DNA of 64,000 nt from Streptomyces buecherae. GTDB lineage: Bacteria; Actinomycetota; Actinomycetes; Streptomycetales; Streptomycetaceae. The position numbers and the translations under genes were made by a program. The notes beneath the pieces are model-generated. The model saw only the letters and a program-made list of their open reading frames with translations, was not told the origin of the DNA and ran no database searches. Position 1 is the stretch's first letter. Every line of letters begins with the position of its first letter. This document shows positions 16,723 to 23,558 of the stretch, in pieces. The stretch spans positions 2,878,501 through 2,942,500 of the forward strand of contig NZ_CP060404.1 in the NCBI RefSeq assembly GCF_014295035.1, read 5' to 3'.

Positions 16723-17392
16723 GACGAAGTACGCCTTTCGCAGCAGGAGGCATCCGGTGCGCGGCGGGCGGAGGCAGGCCCGTCAGTCGACGGGGCGGAC
16801 CGCCACCGGGCGGATGCGGAATGAGGGAGACGGCGGTGAGGCCGTGAGACGCGCGATGCGGTGCGCGGGCGGGGCGGGCCGGTCCTGAGTCCGCGTCAGG
16901 CGGAGGTCAGGTGACGCTGGCCCTGGCGACAGTGGATGTCGGCGACGGCGTGTCCGGTCACGCCAATGAGCGCCAGCTCGAAGCTGGCGATCTCGATGGC
17001 AGGACGACGCGACATGCGCAGAAGACTGAACGATTTTTCGCCACCTGGCAAAGATGTCTCATATAAGGAGACGATGAGTATCGCCATGCGGGACGGCCGC
17101 GCGCCCGGCCAACGCCGCCCCACGTTCCGCGCAACGCGGCGCGTCGGCGAGCGAAACCCCTGGTGACGGGCGTGGCGGCGGCTCCCCCGACACCGCGCGC
17201 GGCTGCCGGAGGCCGTTCCGCCGTGCCACGACGGGCAGCCGCGGAGTGGCCCGCCGGCCCGGTTCGGGGGCCGGTTCGGCGGCCGGAGTCATGGCCCGCT
17301 CGCCGCCGCCTCCGTGGCCCTCGGGCGCGGCGCCTCCGCCACGCCCCGGGCTCGGCGCCTCCGCGCGGCGAGCGCCGCGCCCCGCGCCCCCC
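16723..17392. other. 670-bp intergenic region upstream of the transporter operon
   Basis: Holds a possible 39-aa minus-strand peptide gene (16896-17015) and an A/T-rich patch at 17020-17080 with the inverted repeat GTCTC-N7-GAGAC (17053-17069). The right part (17163-17392) is GC-rich and shows no convincing gene. The transporter promoter must lie here; no clear -35/-10 pair stands out. Confidence 0.5.
16896..17015 (-). CDS. Possible 39-aa upstream peptide before the ABC operon
   Basis: Frame starting ATG TCG CGT CGT (MSRRPAIEIASFELALIG...) and ending CRQGQRHLTSA. About four fifths of third codon positions are G/C, which suits coding in this genome. It ends 173 nt before the binding-protein start on the same strand. 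No Shine-Dalgarno is visible before this ATG; the frame stays open further upstream to 17123. It could be a leader peptide for the transporter or an independent small protein. Confidence 0.35.
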   Translation of the reverse strand: MSRRPAIEIASFELALIGVTGHAVADIHCRQGQRHLTSA

Positions 17393-19030
17393 CTACCGGC
17401 CGCGCTCGTCCTTCGCGCCGTCCGGATACGGCCAGGCGTTCACCCGACAGGTGGCGTCGCCCGTGCGCAGCAGCTTGGTCTGCTGCATCATCACCGGCGC
17501 CAGCGCCCCGTCGCTCGGGCAGCCCTCGTGGTCCCGGCCGAGCCGGTGCCCCACCTCGTGGTTGATGAGCATCTGCCGGTAGATCGTCGTCTGGTCGTCG
17601 CGGAACGTCTTCGCGCCCTGGGCCCACCGATAGGCGTTGATCATGATGCGTTCGGTGGCCGCCGAGTCACACGAGACGTTGTCCTGTGTGATGTCCAGGC
17701 CGGACTTGGCGCACCAGGTGGCCGTCGTCCCGGGGCTGGCCAGGCTGATCACGAAGCGCGCCGACCCGGACGAGACCCGCTCGAAGGTGCGCTGACCGCC
17801 CCGGCCCCAACTACGCTCGTCGTTCAGCGTCTTGTGTACGGCCTTCGCGAACAGCTCGGCGTCCAGCGGCAGTTCGCCCTCCACGTCCACCCGGTAGCGC
17901 ACCACCTCACCCCGGCCCGGCGCCTTGTCACGCCCCGGCACGGTGGTGAACTTGCCGGGCCCCTTCAGCTTCGGGTCCAGCGGGTACTTGGTCGCCAACT
18001 TCTCCTCGTACGAGGGCGGGGGCGGCGGCGGGGCCGGTGTGGGGCGCCCGTCCGAGCGCGACGCCTCGCCGCTCTCGGCGCGCTCCGTGGCGCCGCTGGG
18101 CTGGGTCGCGTCGCTGTCCTGCGAGTCGGCGGTCACCTGGCCGGCCACCACCACCGCGAGCACGGTGGTCACCGCCGCTGCGGCGATCCCGGTGAACGTG
18201 CGGCCCCTGCCGCCGGCCGGCGGCGCGGCGCGCCCGGCCCGTCCACGGTCGGGCCGCCCCGTGTCGTCGCCACCGCCCGCCGAGCCGCCGGCGGCCGGCT
18301 CCCTCGGCTCCTTGCCCTCCGCCTCGTCGTCTCGCGCACGCGCCGGCGCGCCCGCCTCCTGGTCGCCCCCGGCCGGAGGCACGGCCTGTCTGGCCGAGGG
18401 CACGGCCGCGGCCGGGCCGCGCCGGCGCCGCGCCGCTCCCGTGTCGCCGGCCTCGCCGGCGCCGGGCCCGTCGAACGCCTCCAGGTACTCCCGGCGCGGC
18501 CCGGGAATGCCGCCGCGCCCCGGCGCGCGCCCCGCGCCCGCCGGATCGGCGCCTGCCGCACTCCGACCGCCCGCCCCGCGACCGGCCGCACCCCGACCGT
18601 CCGGGCCCCGACCGGCCCGCCGCCGCGCAGAGCCGCCCAGCGCGCCCCAGCCGCCGCCGGCCTCGCGCTGCTCGGGATGGCCACCGGGGCCACCGCCGAC
18701 CGGGGCACCCTCGTGCGGCGGGGTGGCGGCCGGCTGGCCCGGTCTCTGCGGGCGAGGAGCGCCGACGCGCGGCACGCCACGGGCCGGAGTGCCGTCGCCG
18801 ATGCCATGGGCCGGCGTGCCGTCGACGTACGGGACGCCGTGCGCCGGGGTGTCCGCGGAGGCCGGCGCGCCGCGCGGCGCGCCCTCGCCGGTCGCGGGGG
18901 CCACGGCGGCCTGCGGGAACGTCTCTCCGTACCCCCCGGGCGCGGCCGGGGGCGGGCCGGGTTCGCCGGTGCCGCTGCCGCCGGAGCGCCCGTCGCGGGG
19001 TCGCGGGCCGCGCGCGCTGTGCCTACCCAC
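17393..19030 (-). CDS. DUF3152 metzincin-like zinc protease, membrane anchored
   Basis: 545 aa. Residues about 1-280 are Gly/Pro/Arg-rich and disordered, with a single membrane helix (FTGIAAAAVTTVLAVVVAG) near residue 285. The extracytoplasmic DUF3152 domain follows. It carries the zinc signature HEVGHRLGRDH near residue 500 and a Met-turn-like VMMQQ, the metzincin pattern, so a peptidase role is plausible. Four Cys in the domain may form disulfides. GTG start overlaps the stop of the hydrolase gene by 8 nt. Orthologues stand beside moeZ and FasR in mycobacteria; the substrate is unknown. Confidence 0.8.
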   Translation of the reverse strand: MGRHSARGPRPRDGRSGGSGTGEPGPPPAAPGGYGETFPQAAVAPATGEGAPRGAPASADTPAHGVPYVDGTPAHGIGDGTPARGVPRVGAPRPQRPGQPAATPPHEGAPVGGGPGGHPEQREAGGGWGALGGSARRRAGRGPDGRGAAGRGAGGRSAAGADPAGAGRAPGRGGIPGPRREYLEAFDGPGAGEAGDTGAARRRRGPAAAVPSARQAVPPAGGDQEAGAPARARDDEAEGKEPREPAAGGSAGGGDDTGRPDRGRAGRAAPPAGGRGRTFTGIAAAAVTTVLAVVVAGQVTADSQDSDATQPSGATERAESGEASRSDGRPTPAPPPPPPSYEEKLATKYPLDPKLKGPGKFTTVPGRDKAPGRGEVVRYRVDVEGELPLDAELFAKAVHKTLNDERSWGRGGQRTFERVSSGSARFVISLASPGTTATWCAKSGLDITQDNVSCDSAATERIMINAYRWAQGAKTFRDDQTTIYRQMLINHEVGHRLGRDHEGCPSDGALAPVMMQQTKLLRTGDATCRVNAWPYPDGAKDERGR

Positions 19031-20093
19031 GCGCCGCAGCGCCCCTGCTCGCGCCCTGCTCCGCGGCGGGCCCGGTGGGCCGCGCCGGGCGCCGGCCCGG
19101 GGCGCCCTCGGCTTCGTCAGACTCCACGGGCTCCACCTTCGCGCGCAGTTCGAGGTCGTTCAGCAGTTCACGGAAGGCTCGCGCCACCGCTTCGGGGTAC
19201 TCCATCATCGCGACGTGTCCCGCGTCGAGGAGGGTCAGCAGCCGGGCGTCCCGGAACGCGGCCTGCGCGCGCCGGGCCATCCGCAGCGAGATGAGCTGGT
19301 CCCGCATGCCGTACACCAGCAGTGTCGGCGCGAGCACCCGCTCCACCTGCCGCCACAGCGAGTGCTGGCCACCCAGGGTGTACGAGTCGACCACGCCGCG
19401 CGCCGAGCGCGCCAGCACGTCCCAGAAGTACGGCAGGGCCAGCCGTCGCTCGAACTCGGCGACGGCGGCGGCCAGGTGTTGCGGGTCCACCCGCGTGGGA
19501 TCGCCGTAACACAGCGCCAACAGCTCGTGGGTGCGCCGCTCGGCCGTCCAGTCCCTGGTCAGGCGGCGGAAGAGGCGGGTGACGCCCGGCACCGCGAGCA
19601 GCGCGGTGGGCAGCGCCGTGCGCTGGGGCGGCACCTCGGGCAGCGCGGGCGAGACGAGGGTGACCGTGCGCACCAGGTCGGGCCGCGCGGCGGCGACCCG
19701 GGTGACGACCGCGCCGCCCATCGAGTTGCCGAACAGGTGCACCGGACCGCGCCCGCCCGCCTCGATGAGGCGGACCACGGCCCGGGCATGGCTCGCCAGC
19801 GAGTACGTACCGTCCTCGGGCGGCGGCGAGAAACCGAACCCGGGCAGGTCCACGGCCTCGCCGTCCACCACGTCCGTCAACTGGGCCATCAGCAGCGACC
19901 AGTTGTCGGAGGAGCCGCCGAGGCCGTGCACGAACAGGGCCGGCGGCAGGTCCGCGCGGTCGGGCGCCCGGGAGCGCACCGCCAGCGTGTACCCGGCCAG
20001 CCGCACCTCGCGCAGCCGCTCTCCGGGACGGGCCGGCTCGCCCGGCACCGACGCGGGCACACTGCACGGCCTTGGCGAGTCGGTGGAAGACAT
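19023..20093 (-). CDS. Alpha/beta hydrolase
   Basis: 356 aa. Seen: oxyanion loop FVHGLGGSSDNW, nucleophile elbow GNSMGG, acid region YGMRDQLIS and catalytic His in DAGHVAMME, a complete triad. A disordered acidic then basic tail follows residue 315. ATG lies about 7 nt after a TAACAT box, so it may be leaderless. It heads a two-gene unit with the DUF3152 protein and is divergent from the 88-aa acidic protein. Substrate unknown; a lipid or ester is inferred from the FasR-like neighbour. Confidence 0.85.
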   Translation of the reverse strand: MSSTDSPRPCSVPASVPGEPARPGERLREVRLAGYTLAVRSRAPDRADLPPALFVHGLGGSSDNWSLLMAQLTDVVDGEAVDLPGFGFSPPPEDGTYSLASHARAVVRLIEAGGRGPVHLFGNSMGGAVVTRVAAARPDLVRTVTLVSPALPEVPPQRTALPTALLAVPGVTRLFRRLTRDWTAERRTHELLALCYGDPTRVDPQHLAAAVAEFERRLALPYFWDVLARSARGVVDSYTLGGQHSLWRQVERVLAPTLLVYGMRDQLISLRMARRAQAAFRDARLLTLLDAGHVAMMEYPEAVARAFRELLNDLELRAKVEPVESDEAEGAPGRRPARPTGPAAEQGASRGAAARG

Positions 20094-20400
20094 GGAGCAA
20101 TGTTACGAGACGATCACGTGGCACGTTCGTGTGTTCGCCATCACGGGTACGAACGACCACGTCATTCGCCATTTCCCTGACTTCTCCTTACGCCTCCCTA
20201 TCTCCTTGTCCGGCCCCATCCGCCTGACCCGCCCCGCACACCCCTCCCGTACCGCTCCGGACCGCGTGCGTGCGGGCGCCGCGATGCGGGAGCTTCGCCG
20301 TGGGAGTGCGCCGGGTCGCGCGCGGTGGCGGCGCATAGCGCGCGACAGAGACCCCTCGTAGGCTCGTATAGAGGGCGCTCGCCCTGGAAAGGGGAGCCAT
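20094..20400. other. Divergent intergenic region between hydrolase and acidic small protein
   Basis: No gene. Left end holds the presumed leaderless promoter of the hydrolase (TAACAT on the minus strand near 20100). Right end holds TAGGCT (about 20359) as -10 for the plus-strand gene, followed by a small AGGGCG/CGCCCT hairpin. Confidence 0.45.
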
Positions 20401-20667
20401 ATGCCCATCGAGCCCATTGATCCGACCGATCTGACCGAGCCCATCGATCCCACCGATCCGGAGCACTTTCCCGACGAGGAGCCCACCACGGACACCGACG
20501 GCGACCGCAGCGTCGAGGCACCCGAGGCGGACAGCGCGGAGCAGCGCGCCGCCCTCGCACCCGACCGGGACGAGCAGCCCATCGACCTCGACCCGACGAC
20601 GGCGAACCCCGCCGATGTCGCCGAGCAGCACCGGATCGTGGAGACCGACGAAGAGGACTACCGATGA
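20401..20667 (+). CDS. 88-aa acidic small protein with Pro-Thr-Asp repeats
   Basis: Conserved-type hypothetical. Strongly acidic, no Cys, no membrane segment; begins with an imperfect repeat of E/D-P-I-D-P-T-D and is otherwise Asp/Glu/Pro/Ala-rich, so probably unstructured. ATG has a good AAGGGGAG upstream. Lies 138 nt before the TetR gene on the same strand. Confidence 0.7.
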   Translation: MPIEPIDPTDLTEPIDPTDPEHFPDEEPTTDTDGDRSVEAPEADSAEQRAALAPDRDEQPIDLDPTTANPADVAEQHRIVETDEEDYR

Positions 20668-20804
20668 TCCATCCCTTTTGTCGGCTTCCCCCGGTGCCCG
20701 GTCCGTGAAATTCTCCGCACGGGCCGCGCGCGCCTCGGTTACCCAAAAGTACGATGGCGGGCGCGGTGAACACCGTGCACGGAACGACCCACCTGGGAGG
20801 CGGC

Positions 20805-21458
20805 GTGACAGCCATCGAGCAGACCGAGGCGCGCCCACGAGGCACGCGCCTGCCGCGCCGAGCCCGACGTCATCAGCTCCTGGGCGCCGCCCAGGAGGTC
20901 TTCGTCGCGCAGGGCTACCACGCCGCGGCGATGGACGACATCGCCGAGCGCGCCGGAGTCAGCAAGCCGGTGCTCTACCAGCACTTCCCTGGCAAGCTCG
21001 ACCTCTACCTGGCCCTGCTGGACCAGCACTGTGAGGCGCTGCTGCAGGCGGTGCGCACCGCGCTCGCCTCGACGACCGACAACAAGCTGCGCGTCACGGC
21101 GACGATGGACGCGTACTTCGCCTACGTCGAGGCCGAGGGCGGCGCCTTCCGCCTCGTCTTCGAGTCCGACCTGACCAACGAGCCCGCGGTGCGCGAGCGC
21201 GTGGACCGGGTCTCGCTCCAGTGCGCCGAGGCGATCTCCGAGGTGATCGCCGAGGACACCGGGCTGCCGTCCGAGCAGTCCATGCTGCTGGCCGTCGCGC
21301 TCGGCGGCGTCTCGCAGGTCGTCGCGCGCTACTGGCTCTCCAGCGAGAGCGACATCCCGCGCGACACCGCGGTGCAGCTCGTGACCTCGCTGGCCTGGCG
21401 GGGCATCGCGGGCTTCCCGCTGCACGGCGCGGACGGCCAGGGCCCGGAAGCGGACTAG
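20805..21458 (+). CDS. TetR-family regulator in the position of FasR
   Basis: 217 aa. N-terminal helix-turn-helix (FVAQGYHAAAMDDIAERAGVSKP then LYQHFPGKLDLY) about residues 30-75, ligand domain after that. GTG chosen because GGGAGG lies 4 nt upstream; the open frame runs back to 20754. In mycobacteria the TetR gene in this same position (next to DUF3107 and moeZ) is FasR, an acyl-effector regulator of fatty-acid synthesis. Orthology here is inferred from gene order and not from a tested site. Confidence 0.85.
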   Translation: MTAIEQTEARPRGTRLPRRARRHQLLGAAQEVFVAQGYHAAAMDDIAERAGVSKPVLYQHFPGKLDLYLALLDQHCEALLQAVRTALASTTDNKLRVTATMDAYFAYVEAEGGAFRLVFESDLTNEPAVRERVDRVSLQCAEAISEVIAEDTGLPSEQSMLLAVALGGVSQVVARYWLSSESDIPRDTAVQLVTSLAWRGIAGFPLHGADGQGPEAD

Positions 21459-21516
21459 CCCCACCGTCCCGCAGCCCGCCGGCCCGGCCGGCGGGCCCGC
21501 CTCACCGCCGCGACAT

Positions 21517-21557
21517 ACGCCCGCCCGGCCCGCCAACGCCGGCGGCCGGGCGGGCGT
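21517..21557 (+). terminator. Terminator of the TetR gene
   Basis: Perfect 14-bp stem ACGCCCGCCCGGCC / GGCCGGGCGGGCGT with a 13-nt loop, 58 nt after the stop codon. Confidence 0.65.
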
Positions 21558-21714
21558 CGCGCACGCGCCGGGCCGCCCGCGCGCCCGCGCGCGACGGTGA
21601 TCGTCCACGGACCCCCGGACCCGCCGCGCGTTGCGGCTAATGTGTCCGTACGGCGCGGGAACCGCGCACCTCCCCTGGCCGGTGGCCAGGGGTAACCCGG
21701 ACCGTCGGAGGGAC

Positions 21715-21948
21715 ATGGCCGTGGAGGTCAAGATCGGCGTGCAGCACGCGCCTCGCGAGATCGTCTTGGAGAGCGAGCAGTCTGCCGAGGAGGTGGAGCG
21801 CGCCGTTGCGGACGCGCTCGGTGGCAAGGCGCAGTTGCTGAGCCTGGTGGACGAGCACGGCCGCAAGGTCCTGGTTCCGGCCGACCGGCTCGCCTACGTG
21901 GAGATCGGTGAGCAGTCGACCCGCAAGGTCGGTTTCAGCGCGCTCTGA
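21715..21948 (+). CDS. DUF3107 family protein (TB9.4-like)
   Basis: 77-aa ATP-synthase-epsilon-like small cytosolic protein of unknown role, typical of actinobacteria. Sequence begins MAVEVKIGVQHAPREI and ends RKVGFSAL, as in the family. ATG chosen because CGGAGGGAC precedes it. Monocistronic, closed by a strong hairpin. Confidence 0.85.
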   Translation: MAVEVKIGVQHAPREIVLESEQSAEEVERAVADALGGKAQLLSLVDEHGRKVLVPADRLAYVEIGEQSTRKVGFSAL

Positions 21949-21989
21949 GACTCGGGCTCGACTCTTCCGGCCTTCGGGCCGCGGCAGAC

Positions 21990-22029
21990 GACGGCGGGGT
22001 CGGTGGATCAGTCCACCGACCCCGCCGTC
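21990..22029 (+). terminator. Terminator of the DUF3107 gene
   Basis: Perfect 18-bp stem GACGGCGGGGTCGGTGGA with its complement and a TCAG loop, 42 nt after the stop codon. Confidence 0.8.
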
Positions 22030-22123
22030 GATGTGTCGACAAAGATTGTCGCCGGCGCGCGCAGGGTAGTACGGCTAGGACCGATTTGCGACTGCTCAAC
22101 GGCATGCGCGGGAGGAAAAGCAC

Positions 22124-22393
22124 ATGATCCTGGAAGCGCTCGGTTCGATTCTGATCGGCCTCGCCGTCGCCGTCGCGGCGCTCCGCTGGTTGCCGCGACA
22201 ACTGCCGGCGACCCCGCTGGTCCTGTCCACCGGTCCCGGCGCCGCGCTGTTCGGCGCCCTGCTCGGACACTCGGTGCTCGGCGACGGTCACCCCACGGCG
22301 ACCCTGACGACCTCGCTGATCATGGCCGTCGCCCTGCTGTCGCTCCTCGTCCGCCGCCCCAGCAGGCGGCTGCACCGCTCCGCGGCTGCCTGA
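22124..22393 (+). CDS. 89-aa small membrane protein
   Basis: Two to three hydrophobic segments (about residues 2-20, 35-50 and 60-78), then a basic tail RRPSRRLHRSAAA on the inner face. GGGAGG eight nt before the ATG. Unknown function; the mycobacterial block also has a small membrane protein at this place (Rv3209 position). Confidence 0.75.
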   Translation: MILEALGSILIGLAVAVAALRWLPRQLPATPLVLSTGPGAALFGALLGHSVLGDGHPTATLTTSLIMAVALLSLLVRRPSRRLHRSAAA

Positions 22394-22457
22394 GGAGCCG
22401 GCGGCACCAGAGCCCGACGGTCCAGCCCGACGACCACCCGACCCCGACACACACGCC

Positions 22458-22487
22458 GCGCGCCCCGGCCCCACGGCCGGGGCGCGC
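22458..22487. terminator. Bidirectional terminator between small membrane protein and ferritin-like gene
   Basis: Perfect 13-bp stem GCGCGCCCCGGCC / GGCCGGGGCGCGC with CCAC loop between convergent genes. Confidence 0.75.
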
Positions 22488-22520
22488 CGCTGTGCGGCCG
22501 GGCCCCTCACAGGCCGGGAG

Positions 22521-23267
22521 TCAGGCCGAAAGGCCGAGCGCGGCCATCCGCTTGGTGTGCGCCTCGGTGATCCGCGAGAACATCCGGCCGACCTCGGCCA
22601 GGTCGAAGCCGTCGGCCACGCCGCCCACCAGCATCGTGGACAGCGCGTCCCGGTCGGCGACCACCCGCTGCGCCTGCGAGAGCGCCTCGCCCATCAGCCG
22701 CCGCGCCCACAGCGCCAGCCGCCCGCCGACCCGCGGGTCGGCCTTGATGGCGGCGCGCACCTTCTCCACCGCGAAGGACGCGTGCCCGGTGTCGTCCAGC
22801 ACCTGGAGCACCAGGTCGCGGGTGTCGGTGTCGAGGCGGGTGGCCACCTCGCGGTAGAAGTCGCTGGCGATCGAGTCGCCGACGTACGCCTTGACCAGGC
22901 CCTCAAGCCAGTCCGAGGGCGCCGTCTGGCGGTGGAACTCGTCCAGCGCGGCGGCGAAGGGCTCCATGGCCTCGTTCGGCTCCGCCTCGATCGCCGCGAT
23001 CCGGTTCCGCAACCGCTCGAAGTGGTGGAACTCGGCCGACGCCATCTTCGCCAGCTCCGCCTTGTCGTCGATGGTCGGCGCGAGCTTGGCGTCCTCCGCG
23101 AGCCGTTCGAAGGCGGCCAGCTCGCCGTAGGCGAGGGCGCCGAGCAGGTCGATGACCGCGGCCCGGTACTGCGGCTCAGCGGACGCCTGCGCCCAGTCCT
23201 GGGCGGCGATTCCGGTGCTCTCGGGGGCGTCGTCGGGCGTGCTGTCAGCGGCGTTGGGCGTCTCCAT
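22521..23267 (-). CDS. Ferritin-like (MiaE-type fold) protein
   Basis: 248-aa four-helix protein of the tRNA-hydroxylase-like ferritin family. Possible diiron ligands are Glu in YGELAAFERL, Glu/His in SAEFHHFERL and a later Asp/His in LDDTGHASF. ATG (METPNAADS) chosen; an in-frame GTG three codons earlier is the alternative. Role in actinobacteria unknown. Conserved neighbour of the TetR/DUF3107/RhlE block. Confidence 0.8.
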   Translation of the reverse strand: METPNAADSTPDDAPESTGIAAQDWAQASAEPQYRAAVIDLLGALAYGELAAFERLAEDAKLAPTIDDKAELAKMASAEFHHFERLRNRIAAIEAEPNEAMEPFAAALDEFHRQTAPSDWLEGLVKAYVGDSIASDFYREVATRLDTDTRDLVLQVLDDTGHASFAVEKVRAAIKADPRVGGRLALWARRLMGEALSQAQRVVADRDALSTMLVGGVADGFDLAEVGRMFSRITEAHTKRMAALGLSA

Positions 23268-23393
23268 GACGCGCACAATAGTCCGCCTGGGGGCACGCGG
23301 AAGCCCCTGGTCAGCCCCGGCGGCCCCGGGCGGTCCCGAGTGTGTTCATCGTCGCACTCAAACAAGCCTCCGGATGGAGCGCCGTATCCGGGG

Positions 23394-23558
23394 TACAGTG
23401 GTAAGGAGCCCGCCCATTATCGGCGGGTCGTTCCACGCATGCGGATGCCCGGTCGGTGGCCCGATCGGCTCCAAATCGACCGCCCTCCACGCGGCGCGTA
23501 TGAGACATACGTACGGCGAGAGGGAAACGCTCGCGGTGTGCGCGCCTGAGCGGAGGCA
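23394..23558 (+). promoter_or_regulatory. Probable promoter and long leader of the DEAD-box helicase gene
   Basis: TACAGT at 23394-23399 fits a -10 box. The leader after it contains the stem CCCGCC / GGCGGG (about 23409-23427) and GTATG-AGA-CATAC (near 23500). A structured leader of 150 nt or more is common for cold-responsive helicase genes; that function is inferred. Confidence 0.4.

Noticed and set aside
17072-17166. Plus-strand frame beginning MSIAMRDGRAPGQRRP after AAGGAG
   Set aside because: Site is too close to the ATG (3 nt), the peptide is short and basic, and there is no following gene on that strand.
20198-20845. Minus-strand frames across the acidic small protein and TetR start
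   Set aside because: No ribosome-binding site, low-complexity translation, and they cover a clear intergenic promoter zone.
22037-22051. CGACAA-AGA-TTGTCG inverted repeat before the small membrane protein
   Set aside because: Could be an operator, but no matching -35/-10 arrangement was convincing.
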